64,000 nt of DNA from Saccharomycopsis fibuligera x Saccharomycopsis cf. fibuligera (lineage: Eukaryota > Ascomycota > Saccharomycetes > Ascoideales > Saccharomycopsidaceae), in assembly GCA_001936135.1 (NCBI GenBank), contig CP012811.1, forward strand, positions 1,674,001-1,738,000. The letters are read 5' to 3'. The position numbers and the translations under genes were made by a program. Below are positions 1 through 10,210 of the stretch, piece by piece (the stretch's first letter is position 1; each line of letters opens with the position of its first letter). A model generated the notes under the pieces. That model saw only the letters and a list, made by a program, of their open reading frames with translations. It was not told the origin of the DNA and did not search any database.

Positions 1-166
1 AAAGTAACCGGATTGGTGATTTGAAGACAAATACTTAGAGTTACTAAAATGCTGAGGGCGCGCAATTACACAAAGTTTAAAGTGGTCCTTATACGGCCAC
101 TATCCAATAAGATAACTTACCTGAAGTAAAAATAACTAGCAATTTTCTCCAAAATTTAGCAAAATT

Positions 167-1420
167 CTACCATTTTTCCAAGATTTCCAATGCTTGAGCA
201 GCAGTGACTCTTTTATTTTCATCATATTGCATCATCTGATCAAAAACCTTCGTTTTGAAAACCATCAATTTTTCATCCTTAGTACTAGCTATCAACGGCA
301 ACATTTGATCAGTGTCAATTCTTGGCCATTGGGTGAAATTAAATGATTGAAAATACTTAATCTCTGCCACTTTGGGCCATATTTTTTCATTGGGAGTACC
401 AAAAGTCTTGAAAATTGTGTTTAAAAGCACAATATCACTAAAATTCCCCCCTTTACTTAAGACGGGGAGCAGGTTTTTGCTAAAAAGTTGAGTAATTATT
501 ATGCCAAAGGACCAAATATCAACACCATAAGCATAATCAGTGACACCCAAAATTGCTTCTGGTGGCTTGTATACCCCAGTGGAAATTTGGGTCTGTTTAT
601 GAGATGAGTGCGGTTCATCACCACGGTAGAAATCGTATGTTGGTGCTAATGATTTTCCTGCTAGATTAGCAATCTGTGATGGTTCGACAACGTAAGAGAT
701 GCCAAAGTCAATAAGCACTGGTTCAGGAACGTTTTTTCCAGTGATATCTTGGAATAGTATGTTGTCTGGTTTTATATCGCGATGAATAATACCATTAGCA
801 TGGAGGAACGCTAATGCTTTGAAAATTTTTTTGATAATGGTTAGGGCAGAGGTCAGGTTGATTTTGTTGATCCTTTGGTAGACATTAGCGCTGCTGGAAT
901 TGTTGCTGTCGTTGTCATCATCATCATCATTATTATTACCATCAACTTTGCTGTAATCTTCGAATAGATCGTCATTCTCAAAATAGTCCTCTATTGGATC
1001 AACAAGATTTTTTGATTGGCTGCTACCCAGCAGCAGGCCTCCAAGCAACGCGCTAAAATTGGTCTTCATTCTCGAATGTTTCTTCATGTAGTCTGTAAGC
1101 GTGTACTGGCAAAATGGGAGCACAAAGACACGATCGTCATATTGGGTGAAGATATCAACAAGTTGGATAACATTTGACTCATAGCCCTTCAAAGCGGTGA
1201 CGTATTGCAAGATATTGGCTTCCACATTGAGTGAGTGTGGCGGCACTTCGCCATTGTCAACATCAATGACTTTCAAGGCGTAGATCTGACCTTGGCTTTG
1301 GTCTTGTGCTTGGCTGGCGGAGCTCGGATTTGTGTATGTGCACTTGTACACGTTAGAAAGCCTGCCCCCAGCAATCCTGGTTCTGTTAATGTAAAACTTG
1401 CTTTTATTTGTCTCGGCCAT
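167..1420 (-). CDS. CDC7: Cdc7-type protein kinase (DDK catalytic subunit)
   Basis: Serine/threonine kinase that, with its Dbf4 regulatory partner, phosphorylates the MCM helicase to fire replication origins. Numbering from the first ATG (1420), the kinase core shows a glycine-rich loop near residue 18, the ALK lysine at about 50, HRDIKPDN with catalytic Asp at about 215, DFG at about 238 and a VDIWSFG motif near 300. A low-complexity insert at about 120-180 separates the N- and C-lobes and ends in a run of Asp, Asn and Ser; kinase inserts of this kind are typical of Cdc7. The frame is open further upstream to a TTG at 1453, but ATG at 1420 is the credible start, giving 417 residues. Three consecutive CTG codons at 1028-1036 lie in the insert. 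It is divergent from STO1. The Cdc7 assignment rests on domain layout and is firm at family level. Confidence 0.88.
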   Translation of the reverse strand: MAETNKSKFYINRTRIAGGRLSNVYKCTYTNPSSASQAQDQSQGQIYALKVIDVDNGEVPPHSLNVEANILQYVTALKGYESNVIQLVDIFTQYDDRVFVLPFCQYTLTDYMKKHSRMKTNFSALLGGLLLGSSQSKNLVDPIEDYFENDDLFEDYSKVDGNNNDDDDDNDSNNSSSANVYQRINKINLTSALTIIKKIFKALAFLHANGIIHRDIKPDNILFQDITGKNVPEPVLIDFGISYVVEPSQIANLAGKSLAPTYDFYRGDEPHSSHKQTQISTGVYKPPEAILGVTDYAYGVDIWSFGIIITQLFSKNLLPVLSKGGNFSDIVLLNTIFKTFGTPNEKIWPKVAEIKYFQSFNFTQWPRIDTDQMLPLIASTKDEKLMVFKTKVFDQMMQYDENKRVTAAQALEILEKW

Positions 1421-1704
1421 GGCGGGTGCTTTCTGTGGGAAATCGGCTGGCAATTGATTTGTGGCTTACTGTAAATCTCATCTCATCATCTCATCGACCA
1501 TCGCCAGTGTTTTATCAGTCAACAATCTCATGTTGAGAAAAACCGCAAGCGGGTAACGCGCTCTGTGCAGGATTCGCAGCAGTGAAATTCAAGCAATACA
1601 AAAAATTACAGGAAACAGCGCCTACAACTTTTACCAACAGCATTAATGGAGCCAGTGGCAGCTTCATTTAGACACCTCTCAACCTCAGTCTCAGCCAAGC
1701 AGAA
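1421..1704. promoter_or_regulatory. Shared CDC7/STO1 divergent promoter
   Basis: A 284 bp divergent intergenic region. It contains AACGCGC near 1555-1561, one base off the MluI cell-cycle box ACGCGT that would suit an S-phase gene such as CDC7. No TATA box is obvious. The regulatory reading is inference. Confidence 0.3.
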
Positions 1705-4653
1705 ATGAGTTTTAACAGAAAAAGAAGATTTGACTACAGAGAAGACCAAAGTGTTCCTGGTGGTGGTGGCTTTGGTGGAGCCCCTGGTGGCTTTGGTAAC
1801 GGCGGCGGCGGCAGACCATTTAATAAGAGACCACGCCGGTTCAACAACAACAGCTTCTACTCGCAACTCTCAGCCATTGAAAAAACCACAATCAATGTTT
1901 GTAAAGACATAAACAAGATTGGCGAAGATTGCGACTTTGGTGATTTGCTTAAAAACTTGAACCACATTTCTATTCCAATCGCTGTGGAGTTCAATAAGGA
2001 AGACTATTTCAGAAACAATTGCTTGTTGACAATCTACACCACATTGATTGAGCAACCTCATAAGATCATCTTGCTTAGTTGCCTTGTCCAGATTTCTAAT
2101 GCTAAGAATCAAACAATTGGCAAATACGTGGTTGAGTTCTTCCATCAGAAATGTTTGGACTTGATTAGCTTTGCGGTTGCTGATAGCGAGAACGCCAAAG
2201 CAGAAGCATTTAATGAGAAAAACTCAAATGATACCGGGCCTTGGAATAAGTTGAAGTTGGTGTTGCGTTTTTTCGCCACTTTGACGGCCTTAATAAGCAA
2301 AGAGTCTATTCTTAAAGTGTTTCAACAACACTTGGATGTCGCTATTGAATTGCAGAAGCAGTATGGTGACAAAAGATGTCCATTGGCTGAAGCACTTTAC
2401 TACAACACATTGATCTCCATACCATATTTGATTATCTTTAATGATGCAGACGAAACTTTCAAAGACCAAATCAGGGAACAATTATTACAAAGGGCTAGTG
2501 AATTTAAAGTTTCCGCGGAAAATGACTCAGTTGAGCTTATAAAGCCATTCTACAATAGCAAAAGTACTGAACAGCAACAGCAACAGCAGAAACAGCAAGA
2601 TGGTTCACAATTTGCACTTCCATATGAGCCAAAATTGTTGATCAGTACGGTTTTGCCTGCAATTAAGGAACTTGCTAAAGACGATTTTTCCAAAGTGTTG
2701 GATAACTTGTTCCCAGATTTGCATGTCATTTCTGGTGGACTAATTAGAGAATCATTAGCTGCTGAAGAAACAATTCTTAGCAACTTGCCTCAATTATCTT
2801 TCCCACCAATTGACGTGTTGAAAAAGCATGCTGGCTTAGACAAAGGGATTGGAAAAATTGACTCTTTGTGGAGAGTTCCAAGATTATTATTTGAAGTTTT
2901 TCCTCCAAATTCTGCATTTGAAACCATGCCCAATGTCTCCTCTTATGAAGGTCTCTTGTTCAAAGACTTAACTCAAGATGTTCTTGAATCATTAGAATAC
3001 AACAAAAAATTGGCTAGTAATCAATTATTATCAATTGATTTTTTCTTCAAGCCTGGTTTATTTGTACCAATCAATAAATCACTTAACGAGTTAACAGCTA
3101 TTCATGAATTGAATCAATCTATTGACGATGTATCACAAAGAAGTTCAACATGGGCAGTAGAAGACATCATTGTGGAAAATGCCTTGTCATTAATTTTCCA
3201 ACTTCCTAATGCTCAAACATTACCAATTTATTACTATAATGTTCTTGTTGATGCTTGCGAACGGGCTCCAGTGGGGATGGCTCCAAGATTTGGCAAAGCC
3301 ATGCGCTATTTTTACAATAACATGGCATTACTTGATTTCGAACTCAGACTTAGATTTATGGATTGGATGTCTATGCAATTAAGTAATTTTCAATTCAAGT
3401 GGAAATGGAATGAATGGAGTTCAGATAGTTCTAAATTAAATGGTAGCCGTTATCATCCAAAGAAAGTCTTTGTTAAGAATTTGATTTTCAAAGAGATTAG
3501 ATTATCTACCAAAGAACGAATTTATGAATCTTTTGGTGATGACGTGGCAGAATTTGGCAAATATTTGAATATTGCTATTCTTAATACTATTGAAAAAGTT
3601 AACGCTTATGATGAAGAAATTTGGGGAACAAATGTCGTAACGGAAAACACTGCGAAAGTGTTAGCGGTTGATAAAACTATTGATCAACCCTTATTGAAAT
3701 TTATCGAACATCCATCTATACCATTTTATAATGAAACAATTGAATTTTTACAGCTAGTTCAAGAAAAAGCTGGGGGTAATGAGAATGAGTTTTGGAAATT
3801 TTTCTCAAAGATCGATGAGTTATTGGCCAAAGAGGAAAAGATTACTAATAAGGAAAGATTCAAAATCAACTTTTTATTTCAGGTTATTTGTTTTGCTGGA
3901 AGCAGATCGATTTCTCATTTTGAGACATTTATCTGTAAGGTATTATTCAGAATCAAAAAGTTGTTGGGATTCACATTGGAAGAGAGTGAAATTATCAAGA
4001 CTGAGGAGATGATTGAACTTGGGTTTGATTATAATGATACATACTTGACAGGTTACAAACCTATTGAAGATAAAGAAGAATTGCATAAAAAAGAGCTTTG
4101 GATTATCGAGGCCGTATTAAGATACTGGAACGACACTCCACAAAATGGATTCATTATTTTAGAAATTCTTGCCAAATTGAAATTATTATCAGCTAAGGCG
4201 GTTTTTGAATTTTTATTTATCGAAAATAGCGATGGAGAAATTCAATTGTTAACCAATTCCCTAGCTACGGAAATTTTTTTCAAGAACTTGAGTAAAATTG
4301 CACAGGATAAGTCAAGTAATGATGAACGAGTCGCTGACAACTTTACCTTTGTTGTTGAAAAAACCGTTTGTTTACTCAATAGTGTAACAAGCAAATTGCA
4401 AGAAATTGGAAAATTAGAAGCGCAAATTGATACTCCCACTGCTGATATTTCTTCCGAAGTAGTAGCGGAGCCAGATTATGATTTGAAGTGGAAATACGTG
4501 ACTGGATTGGGATTGATTAAGTCAGTGCTTAGGAAATACTCAGATGAGGTTTTGTTTGTTAAAAAGCCAGTGTTGGAGAAAATTGCAAACATTGAGCATG
4601 AAGATACTAAGCAAAAGATCAGCAAGTGGATTGACGATTTGCAATTTTTGTAA
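1705..4653 (+). CDS. STO1: Nuclear cap-binding complex large subunit (Cbp80/Sto1)
   Basis: Large subunit of the nuclear cap-binding complex. With the small RRM subunit Cbc2 it binds the m7G cap of new transcripts and couples capping to splicing, export and decay. The protein is 982 residues, somewhat longer than the 861-residue S. cerevisiae protein. The N-terminus carries basic patches (RKRR, KRPRR) around a Gly/Phe-rich stretch at about residues 15-40, consistent with a nuclear import signal. The rest is all-helical, as expected for stacked MIF4G-like domains, with first-domain signatures around residues 45-330. A short poly-Gln insert sits near residue 290. The ATG at 1705 directly precedes the conserved MSFNRKRR start. 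Unlike the S. cerevisiae gene, no intron is needed to keep the frame open. Confidence 0.9.
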   Translation: MSFNRKRRFDYREDQSVPGGGGFGGAPGGFGNGGGGRPFNKRPRRFNNNSFYSQLSAIEKTTINVCKDINKIGEDCDFGDLLKNLNHISIPIAVEFNKEDYFRNNCLLTIYTTLIEQPHKIILLSCLVQISNAKNQTIGKYVVEFFHQKCLDLISFAVADSENAKAEAFNEKNSNDTGPWNKLKLVLRFFATLTALISKESILKVFQQHLDVAIELQKQYGDKRCPLAEALYYNTLISIPYLIIFNDADETFKDQIREQLLQRASEFKVSAENDSVELIKPFYNSKSTEQQQQQQKQQDGSQFALPYEPKLLISTVLPAIKELAKDDFSKVLDNLFPDLHVISGGLIRESLAAEETILSNLPQLSFPPIDVLKKHAGLDKGIGKIDSLWRVPRLLFEVFPPNSAFETMPNVSSYEGLLFKDLTQDVLESLEYNKKLASNQLLSIDFFFKPGLFVPINKSLNELTAIHELNQSIDDVSQRSSTWAVEDIIVENALSLIFQLPNAQTLPIYYYNVLVDACERAPVGMAPRFGKAMRYFYNNMALLDFELRLRFMDWMSMQLSNFQFKWKWNEWSSDSSKLNGSRYHPKKVFVKNLIFKEIRLSTKERIYESFGDDVAEFGKYLNIAILNTIEKVNAYDEEIWGTNVVTENTAKVLAVDKTIDQPLLKFIEHPSIPFYNETIEFLQLVQEKAGGNENEFWKFFSKIDELLAKEEKITNKERFKINFLFQVICFAGSRSISHFETFICKVLFRIKKLLGFTLEESEIIKTEEMIELGFDYNDTYLTGYKPIEDKEELHKKELWIIEAVLRYWNDTPQNGFIILEILAKLKLLSAKAVFEFLFIENSDGEIQLLTNSLATEIFFKNLSKIAQDKSSNDERVADNFTFVVEKTVCLLNSVTSKLQEIGKLEAQIDTPTADISSEVVAEPDYDLKWKYVTGLGLIKSVLRKYSDEVLFVKKPVLEKIANIEHEDTKQKISKWIDDLQFL

Positions 4654-5504
4654 AATAGAATAATAGAAATGTGAGGTTAAAGTAGTAATGACCAGTTTTA
4701 AAAGACTGTTTTGTATAATTTCTGGTATAAAAATACAATATTTGTGCTTATTTAATTTAGGGTTACGATTCTATATTCGAATTGTAAGATGATGGCGAAG
4801 ATTTGGAAGCTATGATAAAGCTAAAAGTCTAGTTGCTGAACCTTACTATATATATAGTAGAAAGCCCGAAAAAGGTTTTCATATACACTCAAACAGCTAG
4901 CTTTTGGATTAACCTGTATCCTGATAGTATTCGCAGGTTTTTCTTCGAGTATTTAGGTGTAATATTTGAGTGATGGATACATTTTTAGAAAATAATACTA
5001 TGGTTGTCTTTTACTAGGCAATTGTTAGGCATTGAGCCAACATTTTCACATGGAGTGGTGCCAATCCGTTACTATTACCCACTACACCAAGCGTAAGCTC
5101 AATTCTAGAAAAAGCTTCCCAGAAAAGGTTAATTAAAGAAAAAAGGTCTTTTGGTATCTCGTCGTCGAAAGCCCCTTGTATTGTTCATGGAATAAAACAG
5201 CAGTTATTTGAAATTATTTTAGTTTTATCTAATGCTATAGGATATTCCGATGTTTGGTGCCAGAGCAGCGGATGCTTTGGTGCCGATTTTTCACCGCGAT
5301 GACTCAGATCTGCTCCTCCAGCGATGACGACAATTACTCACTCTTTCCTTCGGCATTTAACCATTCACAATTCCATCTTCACCATTTCTTTTTCCTGCTT
5401 CTTCTTCTTCTCTTCATTCATTATATACTCAGGAAGAATTACCATCCAGGTGCCATTCTTTCCCTTACTCATTAATCTCGCTTTACAACCCCTACCCACT
5501 AATA
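4654..5504. promoter_or_regulatory. STO1 3' flank and LYS2 promoter
   Basis: 851 bp without a credible gene. The LYS2-proximal half contains a Gcn4 site (5300-5306, listed separately), a second GCGATGAC copy at about 5321-5328, a pyrimidine-rich tract at about 5385-5415 and a TATA-like TTATATA at about 5421-5427. I see nothing distinctive in the first 500 bp. Confidence 0.45.
5300..5306 (+). promoter_or_regulatory. Gcn4 site (TGACTCA) upstream of LYS2
   Basis: A perfect TGACTCA lies about 200 bp before the LYS2 start. This is the consensus for the bZIP activator Gcn4, which drives lysine and other amino-acid biosynthesis genes under starvation in yeasts. The match is seen directly; function is inferred from position and pathway. 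Confidence 0.65.
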
Positions 5505-8500
5505 ATGTCCATCGGCGCTAGACCCTTAAACGTTCCCATCATTGACAGCCACTCCAGCTACAATGTCGCTTTGGCCGCTTTCGTTGCCATATTGTACCGT
5601 TTTACAAATATAGATGACATTGTTTTTGCCGTCAGTGACTACTCCAATTCTGAACTGTCTAGCTACTCCTACATCAGATACAATGTCCCCGAGACCCCAT
5701 TGCCCTTCAGCCAGTTATATACCAGCTTGCAGCACACCATTGCTCAATCTCAACAATTCGCTTCAGTTGACGAACTCAACAAGTTTCTAACTAAACAAGT
5801 AGAACTTTCTCACAGCCAGTTGCGTGACTTTAACAACTACTCTTTCAACAAAACTTCTGGCTCATCAGATTTGGTGCAAAACACAAATGACCTTTTTGAA
5901 TTTGCCATAAATTACAACAGCAACGATAATACTTTCTCCATTGCTTACAACACGGAAAAATACTCTGATGAAAGGATTAGTATTCTTATTGAACAGTTTC
6001 ACCACTTTTTTGCTGCAGTTGCCCAGGATCAATCTGCCATCGTTACCAAAATATCTCTTTTAACCGATTCTCAAACCAAAATCTTACCAGACCCAACTAA
6101 AGATCTTGATTGGTCCGGTTATTTAGGAGCCATCCATGAAATTTTTGAACGCAATGCATTGAAATGGCCATCTAGAACCTGTGTCATTGAAACTAGTGAT
6201 TTGCAAGGTTTAAACAACAGGGTTTTCACCTATCAACAAATCAATGAATCCTCCAATATTATTGCACATTTTCTTGTTGTTCAAGGTATTCAAGTTGGTG
6301 ACATTGTTACTATCTATTCTTCCAGATCGGTGGAATTATTAATTTGTGTGCTTGGGATTTTGAAAGCTGGTGGTACTTTCTCTGTTATCGACCCTGCATA
6401 TCCTGCATTACGTCAAAATATCTACTTGAGCGTGGCTAAACCTGCTGGGGTGATTGTCATTGGCAAAGCCGGTAAATTGGACCAAGTTGTTGAAGATTAC
6501 ATCTCGGAGAACTTGCAATTGAAGGCAAGATTGAATGAAGTTGTTTTGCAAGACAATGGTATTCCATTGGGCGGTACTGCCGATTATTCTAGCTCAGCCG
6601 ACGTTTTGGAGCAATACATCGCCTTGAAAGAAAAATCTACTGGGGTTAAAGTTGGCCCTGATTCCCATCCAACATTAGCCTTCACTTCTGGTTCTGAAGG
6701 TATTCCTAAAGGTGTGCTTGGTAGACATTTCTCTCTTGCTTATTATTTCCCCTGGATGGCCAAAACTTTTAATCTTTCTGAAAAAGATAATTTCACCATG
6801 TTGTCTGGAATTGCCCATGATCCAGTACAAAGAGATATGTTTACTCCAATCTTCTTGGGTGCTAAATTATTGATTCCTACTGCTGATGATATTGGTACTC
6901 CAGGAAGATTGGCAAAATGGATGCAAGTGAACGATATTACCGTTACTCATTTAACACCAGCTATGGGTCAAGTACTTGCTTCTCAGGCTGTTGATGAGAT
7001 TCCTTCTTTGAAAAACGCTTTTTTCGTGGGTGATTTGCTTACTAGAAAAGATTGTCTTAGATTGCAATCTTTAGCTAAAAATGTCAACATTATTAATATG
7101 TACGGTACAACCGAGACTCAAAGAGCGGTATCCTACTTTTTGGTCAAAAGTTTCAATGAAGATCGCCAATTTTTATTCAATTTGAAAGACATTATTCCTG
7201 CTGGACAAGGAATGAAAAACGTTCAATTGTTGGTTGTTAACCGCAGTGATCAAAAGCAAACTTGTGGTATTGGTGAAGTCGGGGAATTGTTTGTTAGAGC
7301 CGGTGGCTTAGCTGAAGGTTACAGAGGCTTGCCAAAATATAATGCTGAAAAATTTGTCACTAATTGGTTTGTTAATCCTCAAGAATGGATCACCAAAGAT
7401 GCCCAAAGCAATAACAACGAAGAATGGAGACAAGTTAACTGGAAAGGTCCAAGAGACAGATTATACAGAACTGGTGATTTAGGCCGTTATTTACCAGATG
7501 GTAATGTTGAAGTCACTGGTCGTATTGACGACCAAATTAAAATTCGTGGGTTTAGAATTGAATTAGGAGAAATTGATACTCATGTTTCCAAATTCCCAGT
7601 GGTGCGTGAAAATAGAACCATTGTCAAAAAGGATGAAAATAATGAGAATTATTTGATTTCTTATTTGGTGCTCAGATCAGAAGAGCAAACAGCTATTGAT
7701 GAATTCTTAAGTGACAAATTTGATGATTTAAAATTTGAGGAAAATGACGACATCAGATTATCATTAGTGCAATCATTGACCAAATATCATAAACTTGCTT
7801 CTGCTTTGAAGAAATTCCTCACTACTAAATTGGCCAGTTACGCAGTGCCTTCCATCGTTGTGGTGGTGCCTAAATTTCCCTTGAATCCAAACGGTAAAAT
7901 TGACAAGAACAAATTGCCAGTCCCAACTTCCGAGGAGTTAGCTGAAGCCTCCAAATATCTTTATCAATTGGATGGTGGTGCTAGTGGTGCTTCTGGTGAG
8001 CAAGAACAATTTACTGAGTTACAAAGCAAAATTAAAGATATTTGGTTTAATGTTTTGCCAAATAAACCAATTATCAGTTCGGTGAAGGATTCATTTTTCG
8101 ATTTGGGCGGTCATTCTATCTTGGCTACTAGAATGATTTTTCAAGTACGTAAACAATTCAATGTTGATTTGCCATTAGGTACGATTTTCAAAAATCCAAC
8201 CATTGAACTATTTGCTTTGCAAGTGGAAAACTTGGCCGATGCCAGCACTGCTGCTGCTACTGCTGGTAGTACTGGTGCTACCGCTACATCAAGCAATGAA
8301 TACTCTAAGGATGCTGAATTTTTATCCAAAACCAAACTTGCTTCAAGTTACCCATCTTTAACCAATACCAAACTTGCCAAAGGAGATTCCCTTAACGTTT
8401 TTATTACCGGTACTACTGGATTTTTGGGATCTTTCCTCGTTAAAGAATTTCTCACTTTTGCTCCGCTTAACGTCAAAGTTTTTGCTCACGTTAGAGCAGA

Positions 8501-9668
8501 GTCTAAAGATGCTGGTTTAGCAAGACTTGTTAAAGCCTTGAAAACTTATGACAACTACAATGAAACTGTTGCTCAAGCTATTGAAGCTCAAAACAAAGTG
8601 GAGGTTGTTGTTGGTGATTTATCTAAATCTCAGTTCGGCCTTTCTAATGACGAATGGAGCGCTCTCAACGATCAAGTTGACGTTATTGTTCATAATGGTG
8701 CTATGGTTCATTGGGTTTACCCATATGCTAAATTAAGAGACGCTAATGTGTTAAGCACCATCAATGTTTTTAACATGACGCTTCAAGGTAAACCAAAAAC
8801 TTTTCAATTTATTTCTTCTACCTCGACATTAGATACTCAACATTATTTTGATCTTGCCGATGGAGTTCCTGAATCAGATTCTTTAACTGGATCAGCTCAA
8901 GGTTTAGGAACCGGTTACGGACAATCCAAATGGGCCGCTGAACATATAATTCGTCAAGCTGGTAACAAGGGTCTTAAAGGTTACATCATTAGACCAGGTT
9001 ACATTACTGGTGCTTCAAACAATGGGGCCAGTAATACTGATGATTTCTTGCTTAGAATGTTGAAAGGATGCATTGAAGTTGGCTCATATCCAAAGGATAT
9101 CACTAACAAAACTAATGCGGTGCCAGTGGACCATGTAGCAAGAATTGTCCTTGCTACTTCATTAAGTTCCATAATCGAATCCTTTGAAGGAGTTAAAGTG
9201 GCTCATGTTACTGGAAGACCAAGAATTCCATTTAATGAATACTTGTCCAGTGTTAATGAATTTGGTTATAACGTTAACGCCATCAATTACAGTGCATGGA
9301 AAACTGAGTTGGAAAATTTTGTCACTGATACTAGCATCAACAAGGGTCAAGAGTCAGCATTGTTCCCATTATTGCATATGGTTTTGGGAGATTTGGTCAA
9401 CGATACCAAGGCCCCAGAATTGGATGATTCTAATACTATTCATGCATTGCTGGTTGAGTCTCAATTTAGTGGTCGTGAATATCGTACTAATGCAAAGGGC
9501 CAAGGACTTAATGTTGATCAATTGGGTGTGTATTTGAGTTATTTGGTGCAAGTTGGATTTTTACCAAAACCTGAAGGCGATTCTGAGTTACCAAAGATTG
9601 AATTAAGTGATGAGTCTTTGCAATTAGCTATTTCTGGTGCTGGTGGTAGAGGTAGTGCTGCTAAATAG
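5505..9668 (+). CDS. LYS2: L-2-aminoadipate reductase Lys2
   Basis: ATP- and NADPH-dependent reductase that converts alpha-aminoadipate to its semialdehyde in the fungal lysine pathway, after Lys5 adds phosphopantetheine. The 1,387-residue protein has the family's full layout: an NRPS-like adenylation domain (about 200-800, with TSGSEGIPKG, YGTTETQ and YRTGDLGRYLPDG cores), a carrier domain with FFDLGGHSIL and acceptor Ser871, then an NAD(P)-binding reductase domain with the TGTTGFLG loop at 968-975 and catalytic Tyr1138/Lys1142 (GYGQSKW). The C-terminus GAGGRGS matches Lys2 proteins. All catalytic motifs are intact. Only two in-frame CTG codons were found by eye, at 5655 and 9450, both in poorly conserved positions, which supports CUG-clade codon avoidance. 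Confidence 0.97.
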   Translation: MSIGARPLNVPIIDSHSSYNVALAAFVAILYRFTNIDDIVFAVSDYSNSELSSYSYIRYNVPETPLPFSQLYTSLQHTIAQSQQFASVDELNKFLTKQVELSHSQLRDFNNYSFNKTSGSSDLVQNTNDLFEFAINYNSNDNTFSIAYNTEKYSDERISILIEQFHHFFAAVAQDQSAIVTKISLLTDSQTKILPDPTKDLDWSGYLGAIHEIFERNALKWPSRTCVIETSDLQGLNNRVFTYQQINESSNIIAHFLVVQGIQVGDIVTIYSSRSVELLICVLGILKAGGTFSVIDPAYPALRQNIYLSVAKPAGVIVIGKAGKLDQVVEDYISENLQLKARLNEVVLQDNGIPLGGTADYSSSADVLEQYIALKEKSTGVKVGPDSHPTLAFTSGSEGIPKGVLGRHFSLAYYFPWMAKTFNLSEKDNFTMLSGIAHDPVQRDMFTPIFLGAKLLIPTADDIGTPGRLAKWMQVNDITVTHLTPAMGQVLASQAVDEIPSLKNAFFVGDLLTRKDCLRLQSLAKNVNIINMYGTTETQRAVSYFLVKSFNEDRQFLFNLKDIIPAGQGMKNVQLLVVNRSDQKQTCGIGEVGELFVRAGGLAEGYRGLPKYNAEKFVTNWFVNPQEWITKDAQSNNNEEWRQVNWKGPRDRLYRTGDLGRYLPDGNVEVTGRIDDQIKIRGFRIELGEIDTHVSKFPVVRENRTIVKKDENNENYLISYLVLRSEEQTAIDEFLSDKFDDLKFEENDDIRLSLVQSLTKYHKLASALKKFLTTKLASYAVPSIVVVVPKFPLNPNGKIDKNKLPVPTSEELAEASKYLYQLDGGASGASGEQEQFTELQSKIKDIWFNVLPNKPIISSVKDSFFDLGGHSILATRMIFQVRKQFNVDLPLGTIFKNPTIELFALQVENLADASTAAATAGSTGATATSSNEYSKDAEFLSKTKLASSYPSLTNTKLAKGDSLNVFITGTTGFLGSFLVKEFLTFAPLNVKVFAHVRAESKDAGLARLVKALKTYDNYNETVAQAIEAQNKVEVVVGDLSKSQFGLSNDEWSALNDQVDVIVHNGAMVHWVYPYAKLRDANVLSTINVFNMTLQGKPKTFQFISSTSTLDTQHYFDLADGVPESDSLTGSAQGLGTGYGQSKWAAEHIIRQAGNKGLKGYIIRPGYITGASNNGASNTDDFLLRMLKGCIEVGSYPKDITNKTNAVPVDHVARIVLATSLSSIIESFEGVKVAHVTGRPRIPFNEYLSSVNEFGYNVNAINYSAWKTELENFVTDTSINKGQESALFPLLHMVLGDLVNDTKAPELDDSNTIHALLVESQFSGREYRTNAKGQGLNVDQLGVYLSYLVQVGFLPKPEGDSELPKIELSDESLQLAISGAGGRGSAAK

Positions 9669-10210
9669 GACAAGCAGATTTGCTGTACTATATTAGATAC
9701 TAGCTTGTTTTTATAGGGTCTATATTGATTATTATACTTGACTGTCTATAGACACTATAGTGTACATATTATGAATTTTATACGCTAAATGTTATCATTA
9801 TCATTATCGTATTGTACATAGGCCTGGACTATAGTCAACAATATATAGCTTGTAAGCTTATAGACCATGGCAGTCTGATCTCATGCTTCAATACGCTCGT
9901 ATATGCATGCTTCACACTATATGTGCGCCAGACTAATCTCACCCCCAGCGAAGAACTTTTTTGCTTTTTTCTTTTTTTTTTTTTTCTTCTCCGTGCCGAA
10001 CAAAAATAACAGAAATCGCTATGGAGTGACAGAGGGTCATCCATCCCTATCTATTCCATCAGCAACTGCTTTCACATCCCCAAACATACCAACTTCTTCC
10101 CCATACTACATACAAACACACACCAAAAAGATAAGCAATCTGTTACTACACATTACATAACATAAATTATAACATTACATCGCCCTCACGGCAATCCCCA
10201 TCCTTAGAAA
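9669..10210. promoter_or_regulatory. HAP43 promoter region
   Basis: 542 bp between LYS2 and HAP43 with no credible ORF. It holds a three-fold GATAA cluster (separate entry), another AGATAA at 10129-10134, a pyrimidine/T tract at about 9957-9990 and A/C-rich leader sequence before the ATG. Confidence 0.5.
9792..9808 (-). promoter_or_regulatory. Three tandem GATAA motifs upstream of HAP43
   Basis: TTATC occurs three times at exactly 6 bp spacing (9792, 9798, 9804), so the minus strand reads GATAA-T-GATAA-T-GATAA, about 400 bp before the HAP43 start. In Candida albicans the GATA factor Sfu1 represses HAP43 in iron-replete cells, and GATA factors recognise WGATAR. The phased triple site is a plausible Sfu1 operator, by inference from the known circuit. 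Confidence 0.5.

Noticed and set aside
1421-1453. Upstream extension of CDC7 to 1453
   Set aside because: The first codon would be TTG; the first ATG is at 1420 and the kinase domain begins after it.
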